Below are positions 23,240-34,049 of a DNA stretch of 64,000 nt, piece by piece. The first letter of the stretch is position 1; every line of letters begins with the position of its first letter. The position numbers and the translations under genes were made by a program. Origin of the DNA: Taenia hydatigena. Its lineage: Eukaryota > Platyhelminthes > Cestoda > Cyclophyllidea > Taeniidae. The notes below the pieces were generated by a model. It worked only from the letters and a program-made list of their open reading frames with translations. It was not told the DNA's origin and ran no database searches. The stretch spans positions 11,871,899 through 11,935,898 of the forward strand of contig JADWOT020000009.1 in assembly GCA_036345935.2 (NCBI GenBank), in the 5' to 3' direction.

Positions 23240-23279
23240 TGCAACGAATGTGTTCTTTTCGCAACGCAATCACTATAAC

Positions 23280-23770
23280 CAATTTAAGTCGGCTCAGATG
23301 ATCAGGTCTCCTTCAATTACCTCAAGACAAATGAATTTTCCTCTTCGTAGCACCAAATGAACCATTACGTACCTTTGGCATACCTTTTGTCGTGTGCAAA
23401 TAAAGCGCTCTCCAACGGCTACAAATCGGCCGTTTCATTTTTTTGTGAAACGTCAACAGCTGTGCTGGTACAAACTATTTCCACTCCCACCACCTTTCCG
23501 TCCTTTTCAACTTTCACTGCCTCAGTCTGGATTCTACCACCTATGGAAAGGCGTTCATATTTTCAGCTACCAAGGGGACCACTAAGTATTTGAAAAGAAA
23601 ATTCTGCCTCGCTCTCTTAACGGTTGACTACCTTTCAGAGATCTACAGCGGAGGACTAAGGCACCACTACTACAGTGGTTAAAAGTAATAAATTGGATCT
23701 GTCGTCATTAATTCAAGAAATTTCTCGATTGCAAGCAATACTGTATGGTGTCCACCATGTCGCATGACTT
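23280..23770 (-). repeat. Upstream block of pseudogene D
   Basis: This block aligns with 15880-16160 in its first half and with 33580-34030 and 42160-42630 in its second half. Matching words include CTTTCACTGCCTCAGTCTGGATTCTACCAC against CCGCCGCTTCAGTCTGGATGCCACCAC, and GTCCACCATGTCGCAT against CCCACCATGTCGCAT. I read no gene in it. The inverted repeat's visible outer limit (23500) falls inside. Confidence 0.65.
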
Positions 23771-23779
23771 TAGGACTTG

Positions 23780-25510
23780 TAAACCAATCTAATTCTGCCT
23801 TCTGGCCTCGCCATTAGTTATTGCAGTAGATACTTGTGAAGGGTGTCATCAATTGCCGTTATAGCGTACACTAACTTCATCTACTTGGAGGAAGTCTATT
23901 CAAAATCGACTAAATAGTGCCCTTAATTATTCATGGGCATTTGCTTCCACAAATCATTCGCGACATCAGAATCACTATGAACTTAACGTTACAATCACTT
24001 CAAGCATTTCATTATTCAGTAGCTGTGGAGTGTTCTGTGTAAATTCGACATGAGACCTTATTTTACCTCAAAAAGTAGAATGGAGATTCCCCTCAGCCAT
24101 CTAATTATTTTAAGAAAACTCAACGATGAGAAGGTCGGTGAAAGACCACATTCTACAACGTATGTCGCTGATTTAGGCAATGCGTACTTAAATCATAGCA
24201 TCGACTCCGCATTCAAAGAATGCCTACTGAAACACAGGAGTACCGATGCTCTGTAGCAGCGACTAAGAGACCGCAAACGATTGTCTTCAGTGTAAGGCCC
24301 ATGCACAAGACAAAACTACGTCAAGTTGAACGGACATCTGTAAGTGTTCCCGCGTTGAGAAGCAGAGCTAGTCAAGCAGACTTCAGCATCACTGTCCACC
24401 AATCGGTGAAGCAGACGAAGGCGGAACAGCGAACCATGGTGGTTGGCTTGATTAGGGCGTCAGTTTGTAGTGGAAACGCAGTTCCAGTCCTCTGTTTATC
24501 CTGTGAGCATCAAAGCACCCACATGTACTGCAAAGTGAATGCCGTAGCATTCAAATTTACATACCTTGTGACGCTGCGAGTCAGAGCTGCTCGTACTTCT
24601 AGCACTACAGGCACTTACTCACATTTCTTTGATGCATTGCTTAAAACACTAAAGAACTTTAACCCGGAAACGATAGTTTATATGTTGAACGAATGCATTG
24701 TGTAGGTCAAGAACGTCCCACCTGTCATGCGTCAATGGCTTTTTGCAGAGTTGTCTATCTGGTAGCACGGCTTCTACAAACACATCTGTAAGGGTCAACT
24801 TGCTAACATGCATTATAATCTCGCCAACCTCTAGGAATTTCGACGCTTCCTAGGCAGCGGCCCATCTAAAATCGCACCAACTTTCCTTCATCCACTGTTC
24901 ATTGGTCAGTATCACTCAACAGCAACAGCCTGCATTCTAGTATTGTGGTATGGGTCATTTAAGTGGTGGTTATTACACGCATTTGCATCCCTCCGTCGAT
25001 GTGGCGTGCTATCACTAGTCATGATTTTACTAATGCCGCAAAGTGGAAGGTAGCGTAATCTAGAAACCGGTGCATACTTTTGGATTTCCCGTTCTGCGTC
25101 TCCGCAGGTGTGTTCAAATACAAAATAACTGACAACTAATTGGAGGAATTCCCTAATCCTCAGAAGTCAATAAACTCTCTGTTGCAACATAGCCGTAACC
25201 CTTACTACCATCACTTCCACGAGTCTCAAATTACTCCTAATAATACGGCGACCAAGACGTAGAAATCCAAGTCATTAGGGCTACTGTTTGCTACTTATTA
25301 ATTGCTCAATTCATCCTTCTAAATCATAGCGTTAATATAGATTAAGCTACCATTTGGGACCACCATTCTTGATTAGGTGCATTCCTCGTTCAAATCCACA
25401 CAGGTATCATCAAACAGCACAGCTAATTTCGTGCGAATTGCAGGGCATCGAAATCATTCCAAATAGTAAAATTTCCAGCTAATTACACACGATATCCAGC
25501 AACTATTCAA
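23780..25510. other. Intergenic (left arm), no gene recognised
   Basis: A 161-codon plus-strand frame at 24220-24705 starts at ATG and is unchanged in the mirror copy, but it has no signal peptide, domain or paralogue. It is about as long as chance allows in a window this size. Otherwise nothing is seen. Confidence 0.4.
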
Positions 25511-25514
25511 TTGT

Positions 25515-26125
25515 CTTGTCAAATGCAAAGTAAGGAGTGTATTTCACACAGCAAACATTTGTTGTTTACATCGAAGAATGAACGGCTATCACAAGGAACA
25601 GTAGTAAGCCACTGTCGTGCCGAGAGTACCACCGCCTTCATCAATCTTCGGGAGAAAATTGCCAAGGAGAACATCAATCAACTCATTGAGTGGAATTGTG
25701 GCATTGGGAATGCGTAAATTCTTGCTTTTGCTTTGTCGGATTTAGGTTGGCTAAGGTTTTCGCAATGTCTGCTATAGCATCATGCACTCTGGTGGGTTGT
25801 TTTCGATTCGAGATCAATTAGGATTTTCGGGGCCCTACCGATTCCAGCTCCTTGCTTTCTAATGTGGGCAGTTCAGTCGCAATTATCTTCAGTACCTCTT
25901 CCGTAACATCTCCTTCCTCCTGCTCCTCCACCTCCTCGACTTCGCTGCGTAACTGATCCACCGACGCCTTCCCACTACTATCTGAAACCTCGATGCTTAT
26001 GCTTTAACTGACTGGGATCGTTCAGAGCGATTGCGTTTGTACCTTTCCAAAATTGGATGTTTTGGAGACGGTATCTTTCTCACGTTCTTCTGCATGTGGC
26101 ACATGCACATTCAAATGCTGCAAAT
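25515..26125 (-). pseudogene. Pseudogene H: 3' remnant of a family member
   Basis: The minus-strand reading gives a block II scrap (NLQHLNVHVP, like TLQYVTAHVP of gene E). After frame breaks comes an acidic linker and the start of block III (DVTEEVLKIIATELPTLESK, like VTEEVQTTV...ITDEELE of gene B), then a stop and IADIAKTLANLNPTKQK, matching PKVVKFLVDLEPSKLE. The 3' flank resembles that of gene G, but the polyadenylation signal has become AACAAA (minus strand, near 25557-25562). No 5' half is found upstream, so this is a truncated relic. Confidence 0.75.
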
Positions 26126-26129
26126 TCCA

Positions 26130-28480
26130 TTAGAAGGCGTTGCTCATAATTCAGCTGACAATTGCATTCGAGACACTTAAAGGATGGCTATTTGCTGGTT
26201 TAAATAACTTAAGGTCAGTTGTTAGCACCCTGAAAATAAGGCAAAATTTATGTTGACAAATAAGGACGCGAGTTGTTTCCCAATGCTCGGATTGTTTTAA
26301 ACCCTTTATTCCCACTAGGAAAGCACTTGGGGCTCCGCTTCCGTACTTTCTCCTGACGGAATGGCCTACTGGATGTGGCAACAACTCGAAGACCTTCTAT
26401 GTGCCATCAAATCCTACTCTCCCCTAGAAATGCCACTGCGCTTGCATGTAAGAAAGAGTCTTTGTGACAGAGCTCCTTAAGATGAATTGTGGCAAGCTTG
26501 TATGGAAATCTATTATTTCCATATCGAACCAACGCTCCAACCCCTACTGTTTCAATGCTGATGCTCTTGGTAAAAACCAATGCGATCATTGTTTGTCTTA
26601 GGCTATTCAGTTTTTGCTTATCTATGAACGAGCGCTCTCAATTTTAGCGATCGAGTGGACCAACTAATCATTGAGAAAAGGTTCCCCCATCGTTTTCGTA
26701 CCGCTCGTCTCCTTTCCGTCTGTTAACCACCACTCGCCACATATCTCAAGGGCGCTGTTTAGGCAGTTATCTATTAAAATTCTCACTAATTCGCCTCAAT
26801 CTCTGCGACAGTCGTCTGTATGACATAGAACGACCGTCTGCACGTTGATAATGTGACAAGGCTTATTCTAAAGATGATTATGACTTGCCTTTGATGCTCT
26901 GCATCGTCGTGGGTCAATACTGCTGGTTACAAATTTACTCAGGATGCATAAGACTGTAATTAGGAACTCAGTGCGTTCTCCTGGGTCCACATTCTCTACG
27001 CCTTGCAGATAACTTCGAATGCCGCAACACCCTTCGTCAGAGTCATTCACACGGAAGTTGGCAGCAAAATGCACAAGTCCACCCAAGCTTATGTGTGCCA
27101 TACTATGCGAATGGTCAGAAGGATGGGCAGCTTAAGCTAAAACAACATGAATGTAGGTGTGGAGAGCAAAGTGCTGCTCTGTTACTAGTAGGAAGTATAC
27201 TGCCACGTCACTTTGCATATACCTCACCTACGCCCACTCGGTGACTGACATTGGCGCGACATGGCGAAAATTGGATCCACAGGAACCACACTTGCTGGCA
27301 ATTATGAAATGTCAATGAGCTTAGTTTTGCAATACGGAGGTGGTCTCAGTTTGCAGCTGCCCAAATCACTACAGCGACTATATCCTGCACGCAGTACTGA
27401 CTCATGAGCGAAGCCACTTTGGGATTTGGCTTCATCCCCACCGCAGAATTCGCACCTAAATTAGGGTGCATCTTTAAGTGGCCTAGGCATGAGGATGTGG
27501 ATGGCTGGACTTTCGGATGGTGGAGCATAGCCTACGAATCGTTCGAGGGTTCTACGGCATCATCTGACCTGCACTCGACTCACAACAAAATTCAGATCAT
27601 TTTGTGGTGGTACTTGAACTATCAGCTAATAAGCAAGGTGGTTAAAACACTGCTCACAAAAAGTATGGTTAGTCATACGGTTGAGAACTTGCCGTGCGCT
27701 CGTTTATTTGCACATGGGAGAAGTCGCTGACGCCTTATAATCTTGGCCTAGGACAATTTATTATAATCAACTCTTACGAGAAATGGACTTAAATGAAGTA
27801 AATGTGGGTATTCCCTTCTGCAGAAAAGCGGAGCGATTAGCGTGTGGGCTTGCTCTACTTCGAAACATTTCTTCATACTCCTCTTCGGTACTGTTGTGCT
27901 ATGCCTTCTCATAACGTCATTCGCCATCCTTAGTTTAGCGATTGGCGAAGTTCATCAAGCAGGGTGCTGCCTACGCCTCAGCATACAAACCCCATTCTTA
28001 AGACCAACTTCGTCCGAGCGCCCTAAGAACTTGTTCATTTGCATGTGAACACCCAAAATTTATTTATTAACTGAGGCAGCTATTTGTGTGAAATAAAACA
28101 CCCTATTTCTGAGTGTTTTGAAAGGTTACCTGCCGCATTCGAAAGATCCGGTCTCTATTAAAACGGAATCGGATTTGCCTTGATAAAAAGGATTTTCGTA
28201 TACTTGAATTGACAACCCATTGCTGTAACACTGCACCATTTTCAGTGCTAGTTATGCATATATGTTTCGTCTGAAGGAGAAACGGTGGCCACCTGAGGCA
28301 GCAACTCAACATTACGAGCGTAACCAACTACAATAAGGCATGTTCTGCAGCTTGCGTGCTTGGTTGATTTCGCTTCAAATTTAACGTCGATTCAGTCTAT
28401 GCTACCTACCAGAGTCCCCCAACGCTCGTATTTGAGAGCACCGATTCAACACAACTGCTCCTCAATTCTCTATATTACTG
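26130..28480. other. Intergenic (left arm) with dispersed-repeat copies
   Basis: At 26348-26405 a stretch resembles 14068-14130 and 43945-44005. At about 27020-27085 GAATGCCGCAACACCCTTCGTCAG and following bases resemble 35648-35710, which suggests an ancient tandem duplication of noncoding DNA about 8.6 kb apart. No gene is recognised. Confidence 0.45.
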
Positions 28481-28489
28481 TTTGAAGGG

Positions 28490-28705
28490 TAAGCACTTTC
28501 GGCATTAACATGACGAAAACCGTGCAATGATATCGTTGGCAAGCCATACCGCTCTTCAGATCACGAAGAACATGATACTAGTTCAGAATGTCCATCTACA
28601 ACGTGTGAATTGGGCGCACAAGGGGCGCTGGCATTGTCGGGCTGAGGTGCCTGGATTACCAACACCACGAATCAGATGAACTGTCGAAGCACATCAACTA
28701 AGTGC
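28490..28705 (-). pseudogene. Decayed copy of the small secreted-peptide ORF
   Basis: Short matches appear in the same order as in the 9931-10116 ORF: CTTCGACA near the start, GACAATGCCAGCG against GGCAATGCCAGTG, AAGAGCGGTA against AGGAGCGGTA, and CATGTTAATG near the stop. The start ATGs are lost (one is GTG) and in-frame TGA codons interrupt it. It lies downstream of gene E, as the intact ORF lies downstream of gene B. Confidence 0.6.
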
Positions 28706-28709
28706 TTGT

Positions 28710-29230
28710 AAAATAAATTGCAGTTGGATCGTCAATGTAAACTTGAATGCGCAGATGTAAGGAGTGCTGAAATCAAAAATAGAACTCCCACGGCAAATGA
28801 CATAGAGCCATAGAGTTCGCTGCTCCTTGAAAATAAAATGCGTAGTTGACATCCCAATCCACTACTAACTCATCTGTTGGCCTCTACATCCAATTATTCC
28901 CATTTATTAAACCACCATTCTGCATTTTAGGCTTATAAGGCGTGCACTAGTCAGCAGAGTTAAGGTCGTACCAATGCTGAGAAATTCGAAGATGTCTCGC
29001 AATGGATGACTAAACGCTGGCACCAGCTATTCAGTGTCCTTATTGAAACTGTTTATCTATGCGGTGCTTGCGCAACAACTCTGGGATAGTGTTCGCAACT
29101 GGGGATAAAAGTGTAACATACCCATTCATCATAGCCAAAATGTACGCCGGAATTCGCTATAAAACTACTACATCTCCAAATCAAAATTATAACGTTGCAT
29201 TACATGAAGACTGGACTCCGATTTCAACCA
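28710..29230 (-). repeat. 3' flank of gene E, paralogous to the 3' flank of gene B
   Basis: This is the counterpart of 10120-10560. CAATGCTGAGAAATTC is perfectly shared, and the stretch around TTGCGCAACAACTCTGGGAT matches TTGCGTAACAATTATGGATT in the B flank. Confidence 0.6.
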
Positions 29231-29237
29231 GTAAGCA

Positions 29238-29243
29238 TTTATT
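29238..29243 (-). promoter_or_regulatory. Polyadenylation signal AATAAA of gene E
   Basis: AATAAA reads on the minus strand about 98 bp beyond the gene E stop, in the GCAATAAATGC context also found 3' of gene A. Confidence 0.75.
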
Positions 29244-29340
29244 GCGACCATTGAAGAAGCAACTTTGATCACAAGAGATATAAAAGAGGGTAACATCCTC
29301 CTATGGGCAGGAAACAAGTCCTATTAGACGGCCATGTAGC

Positions 29341-30321
29341 TCATGGATCCTGAACAGGCGTGCTGCTTGCTGCAGGGCCAAGGTGGCCATATTCTTGCAT
29401 TTGTTTAACAGCATGATCACTAAGCATCATTTCGGCATTTTCGAGCTTGTTCGTGGCGTTGTATAAAAGAGAATTGATGACTTCCACCACTGATGGTTCC
29501 AAGTCGACTATAAATTTCACAACATCAGGCACAGTATTGTGCACATGAGTCAGTTTATCGAAGTCCGCGAGCAACAAAAACTTCTCCATAAGAGGTATTT
29601 TCGATCGCACCAATTCGAGCTCTTCGTCCGTGAAGATGGGAGCCTTGGTTACAACTGTTAATGGTACCTCTTTCGTAACCTCCGCTTCCTCCCTCTCACG
29701 CTGCAGTGTTAAATTGGTGACTGGTGGTGCAGTCGTCGTTGCTTCTGCGGGTGCATGTTGCGCAACAGAGGTCAGTGTGGCCTCAACAGCTTGAACTGCC
29801 TCATGATCTATGTGCTCCAGGTATTTGGCTATCTTGGGTAATTTGTCGAACATCATTTCCAGCGTGTCTAGATTTATCTTTGACACAACTTTGCCAAACT
29901 TGGGCACATGCGCAGTGACGTATTGAAGAGTCTGAGTATTCATATTAGCTAGAAGACCAAGAAGGTTTCGATGGTTCTTGATTATGTACTGAACGAAGCC
30001 TGGATCCTTATTTAACAAGATATTGGCATACTGCGGTGGAATATTCGGTACAGCTGATAAACTGAGTTGTGTGGCGTTGGGATTCACCAGATGTGTTGAG
30101 CCAACTAGTGCATTGGAAGACGCATCTACGTTTCCGACACCGTAACACACTGATCTGAAACAGACGTAGTCGCAGACCCCACCTCGACAACTGTAGCCAA
30201 TATATGCACCAGAATAGCACACTGGTTCCTGACATGACTGGAATGTTGGATGTATCGGATAACCGGAGCCACCAACTGAGAGGCAGCCAAACACAACGAC
30301 AAATGCACACACCGGATGCAT
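29341..30321 (-). CDS. Gene E: short secreted family member with block I deleted (326 aa)
   Basis: An intact single-exon gene. The frame can be read 30 codons further upstream, but that ATG lies upstream of the TATA box, so the ATG at 30321 (MHPVCAFVVVFGCLSVGGSG) is the start. The signal peptide is 1-20. The six-Cys module is complete (30, 35, 45, 50, 54, 59). Right after it, near residue 62, the sequence jumps to a short linker and then block II, with 22-residue units at 82, 104, 126, 148 and 170. Block III begins near 231. The rest of the Cys-rich head, the Gly/Tyr region and all of block I are absent with the frame kept. The N-terminus is most like gene A, but the C-terminus (QMQEYGHLGP) is most like gene B, so the gene may be a recombinant. 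Function is unknown; probably extracellular. Confidence 0.9.
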   Translation of the reverse strand: MHPVCAFVVVFGCLSVGGSGYPIHPTFQSCQEPVCYSGAYIGYSCRGGVCDYVCFRSVCYGVGNVDASSNALVGSTHLVNPNATQLSLSAVPNIPPQYANILLNKDPGFVQYIIKNHRNLLGLLANMNTQTLQYVTAHVPKFGKVVSKINLDTLEMMFDKLPKIAKYLEHIDHEAVQAVEATLTSVAQHAPAEATTTAPPVTNLTLQREREEAEVTKEVPLTVVTKAPIFTDEELELVRSKIPLMEKFLLLADFDKLTHVHNTVPDVVKFIVDLEPSVVEVINSLLYNATNKLENAEMMLSDHAVKQMQEYGHLGPAASSTPVQDP

Positions 30322-30680
30322 TGCAACAATGTTATGCTTTCGATGGCAGTGAGCTGCCTTATATACATTTATGGACAACGATTCTGGTTCCTGCACAGAA
30401 CATTGGTTCATTGTCCTGATAACCTTTTACTGACCCCTGTTTCGACTGTTCGTCGGTCGCAATGACCTCATATTTGACCAGCACCATCATGCCATGTGAG
30501 TTCGGAGAGTGATATTTCACTGTGTGCCATGACACCCGACATTCGCTAATCCTTCCGCATTTAGAACGCGAGATCGCTACATTCGATGGCACCTCTATTC
30601 CAATAGACCGATTGCAGTAGTAGTAAGTGTGTTTTTGCGATGCTACGGCTCACTATCCAAGTAAACGCTTTCGTAATAAA
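30322..30680 (-). promoter_or_regulatory. Gene E promoter with TATA box
   Basis: TATATAA reads on the minus strand at 30359-30365, about 38 bp before the ATG. Shared blocks upstream are CTGCACAGAACATTGGTTC (30391-30409), TTACTGACCCCTG (about 30427-30439), TGTTCGTCGGTCGCAATGA (about 30447-30465) and TTTGCGATGCTACGGCTCA (about 30633-30651). Base 30394 in the first block differs from the mirror copy. Confidence 0.75.
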
Positions 30681-31399
30681 TGCTTCATAGCATTCATGCA
30701 AAATGACGATCAACACAACCTCAAGCTCCATGACTTGATCTAATCCCGCCGTGGGGATGGGTGTCCTATTTTGGACTTTCGAAAGGTGTAGACGCCTATT
30801 AACTTTGCAATTGCTGTGAGATCCCGTAAAAAATTGCTGCGATGCAATTGCTACAAGCTCAGTCTTGAAATTGGTAGCTTAGTAAATTAATTGATGGCAG
30901 AGTCAGGGTTTCATCTTGTATCGTTTGAGAATGCTTGTGCTTTTTCTTTCCAGTGTTATACATTTTGGCATGGTTGTAAAGCAAGGGTGGTACGCGGTCT
31001 CTTCAGACCTCCATGGATCTACCTTCACACTAGTGGCGTGGAGACTGGATCTCGATAAACACCATCATTCCTTCAATTTCCTTAGTTGGCATGCATTTTG
31101 GAGGTACAAGCCTGTGTACTGGCATGGGCTTGGGTGCCGTGCCTTTAGTGCCCACGATACAAAATGAAGCATTGAAGAAACAGTTGGAGCCTTGTAGAAT
31201 CACCCATTCTACTAATCACCGGCTGCAAATCCTTATTTTTAGGACTCAACATAACAACTAATTGAGTTTCGCTATGATGTGGCACGAAATTCTAATAAAC
31301 ATCTGGGACGCTAATTCCGGTAGAATTGGAAATAGCTTCCTGACACATGCAATTATTGAACTGCTGCCAAGAATCAGCATTCAAAATTAATCGCAAGGC

Positions 31400-32406
31400 A
31401 TCCGAAACATCATACGTTGACTGACGTGTAAATTGACACCAACCAAACTGCTGTCGATATTAGCTGTCAAAGTGGACTGGATAAGCATTGGATTTAGTGA
31501 CAATGGAAGTTAACTCAAGCCTAATGCATTCAAAAGTGTTGATTGGGGAGAATCTAGATCCGTAGTAGACACGGGTGCATACGGACTTCATTGCTATGCA
31601 CACCGTTCACGATTATTGCATCGTCATGGTCCCGCCATTCGCCCAATTCTCGCTAGCCATAGCCATTTTCATTGCCCGTGTCAGTTGAGTCATCGTTCTC
31701 TCCGTATTCACTATCCAAAAATTTTGGCACTGGCACACGAATTTGAAACTGCATAAGTCTTTGCTTCGAAATTCACCTCGTCACCAGATCATTTGACCTG
31801 GGCATTCTTGAGACACCTACTTCCCTCTGCCAGTCATCAAGTTTGGTAACCATAATTTGCTGTTGACTCACGAGACATCCCTGAATCATTAAGGTGTAAT
31901 TCTGCTGCAATTCTGACAGCTGCTTACTTGCTTTCCATTCATTTATTTCATCTTCGTTGTGCATAACCCTAGACTTTGGTTCCCGCAGCGTAAACATTGC
32001 AAACGAGCACAATTTGCGACGATACCTTAGCCATAGATTGGTTCACTGACGCATTTATTGGCTTCACACTGCCTGAAGTTGTAGAAGTGTCTGCACTTTC
32101 CATCCTTGCATTCACTTCAGTAGGCGCAGATTCGACTGTAGCAGCCTTGCTTGCCACGTGCATCACCATTCCACTGTTCTGCATCCATTTCTGCGGACTC
32201 ACAGCGTCTTCGGCACCATGACACAATGAATTGGAACAGACATACTCGCAGACATCACCTCGACAACTGTAACCAGTATTTGCACTAGAGGGAAATACAG
32301 ATCTCTGACGTGACAGGAGTGCTTGTTGTTCCTGATAGACGAAGCCACCAGCTATGGGACAACCATACACGATGGCAAAAGCACTCTTCGCCGCGAAACG
32401 TATCAT
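31400..32406 (-). pseudogene. Pseudogene F of the Cys/22-residue repeat family (left arm)
   Basis: The frame opens at the ATG at 32406 with a signal-like peptide (MIRFAAKSAFAIVYGCPIAGG) and part of the six-Cys module, in which the first two Cys are lost (TGYSC...CEYVCSNSLC). After about 75 codons a frameshift breaks the Cys-rich head. The proper frame resumes with RGKQGCYSRICAY, meets a TGA, and continues (ECKDGKCRHFYNFRQCEANKC). Later sequence is largely diverged, but a block I scrap (LNPMLIQSTLTANI) ends the copy near 31400 with the same SQRMM word as pseudogene D. There is no TATA box at the usual place. A 159-codon frame across this region is the shifted reading, not a real protein. Confidence 0.8.
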
Positions 32407-32449
32407 GCTTTCCTGATTTCGTTGTGCCCTTTTACGAGTCACTGGCATT

Positions 32450-33220
32450 TTGATGTGGGACTATTTGCGCGATGGATTTAACCTCAAACAATTAATCAAC
32501 TCAACGAGCAGGCGAAACATCTGCAGCCGATTGTAATGAGAAGTGTCCTACAGCATTTATCCAATCCATTGCAGCACACAAATTTTCCTGAAAATCAAAT
32601 AACTTATATTCACTGCTTCCATTCACATCGTCCACTTGCATCATCCTGTTACATTCTGTGCCACTTTCAGTGGTGCATAGTGCCATCGTGTGCGTCCCTA
32701 CAACAGCTGTCCTACCATTCATTCTGGCTACGCCACTGGCTGAAATGTCCGAAAATACCCTACTAATGCATCTGACAGGTACGTAATACATTGTTTCAAC
32801 GCTCACGCACTTGACCGATCCTTGCGTGCACACTATTAATGCGAAGCGGAAAATTAAAGCTTTGTAATCGGCTGTAACCTAGACTCTGCCTGTTTGTCGG
32901 GCACAAACACATCCATTCAGTCCTCCTCTTCTACTCTCTTATGTTCGCTAAATAAATGTGTCGTGCACGATGTCTAAATCAGTGAACCATGTGGTTGGAA
33001 GCTTGATGGCATTCACCATAACATGCGGTTGCTCAGACTACAACGAGGGAAATATTTCAGTCTAAAATGCGACAATTATCACTGGAAACAAGTTCAAGTC
33101 TGTGTGAAGCATAGCAAATAGGTAGGAATTTCGGCCTTAGGCATTAGTGAATAAGTTCGATGGAATGGTTTTCCTAAATTTTGTGTCTAATGGGAAATGA
33201 GGCATGGCAAAATCATTTTT
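32450..33220. other. Extra segment separating pseudogene F from its upstream block
   Basis: In C and D the shared upstream block starts within about 50 bp of the former start codon, but here it starts about 830-930 bp away. The intervening 0.75 kb is therefore either an insertion or sequence lost from C and D. It holds a 110-codon minus-strand frame (32501-32833) that I cannot assign. I see no terminal repeats. Confidence 0.4.
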
Positions 33221-33229
33221 ACTGTCACC

Positions 33230-34040
33230 GCTTCCAAATAGTGTCAAATAACCACAAGATCTGCAAAGGTTCCGATAGGTGATTACGACTCGAAATGTCC
33301 GAACATAGTTTAAGCTTAAAGTAGTTGCTATAACAAGTCGATGTCGACTTAGGTGATCTGATCGCCTTCAATTTTACAGGGCAAATGAAATTTCCTCTTC
33401 ACAGCGCTATCTGGAAGGTCGCGTACCTTCTGCAGCTCTTCGGTCTTATGCAAACAACACGCTCTCCAACGACTAAAAATAGATGACTGATCGAATGCCA
33501 ATTTAAGTTTATCTTATAAAAGGCGACACCTGTGCTGGCAGAAGGACGTTTCAATCCCATCGTCCTTCTACGCATTCCAACATCCGCCGCTTCAGTCTGG
33601 ATGCCACCACTACTCTGCTGAGTGATCAACGTTGATCTGTAGCACCTTTATTTCTTCCCCAACTATAAAAAGGCTTCTCTGGTTTCTTCTTTTTCACTTT
33701 CTTCTGACTTTTACGTACTGAAAGGTGCTCACATTGTCAGCTGCCATGGGCGCCTATTGATCAATAAATAGGGATTTCTGTCTTCTATCATTTCTCCTTC
33801 ACGTCTTTTCGGATCTAGTAAGTCTCCTTTTACTCTCATCTTAAGCATCGAAAAATGGTAACTAACTGATTATGCAGCCATTTGCTGCCTTACAAAGAAT
33901 CCCTGTGAGAAATTAAGGCGATTTCGGTCACAATCTAATACCCACATCTAGCGTACCAATTCAGCGGCTTCATAGATGGTAGACATTCTGCTCAGTTGCA
34001 TGATACCCACCATGTCGCATAATGCCGGAATGTGTAAACT
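33230..34040 (-). repeat. Upstream block of pseudogene F
   Basis: Its outer half (33580-34040) aligns with 42160-42640 and with 23505-23770, and its inner half (33360-33600) with 15880-16160 and 23280-23500. The segment 33170-33420 also aligns with 37200-37430 (GTCAAAT-ACCA-AGGA-TTGC-AGGTTC, then GGAATGTTCC-like words). A 48-bp deletion relative to the right arm falls at about 33666. Confidence 0.65.
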
Positions 34041-34049
34041 TGCCTGCTG

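Noticed and set aside
24220..24705. 161-codon frame, repeated in the right arm at 62795-63280
   Set aside because: Presence in both arms is only because the arms are copies. There is no signal peptide, domain or independent paralogue.
30322..30411. Upstream-extended start of gene E (and similar extensions of B and G)
   Set aside because: The extensions cross or precede the TATA box and are not conserved; the internal ATG with the signal peptide is conserved in all copies.
31969..32448. 159-codon frame as a complete protein at pseudogene F
   Set aside because: Only the first about 75 codons after 32406 match the family. The remainder is the shifted frame after a frameshift, and the homologous frame has a stop.
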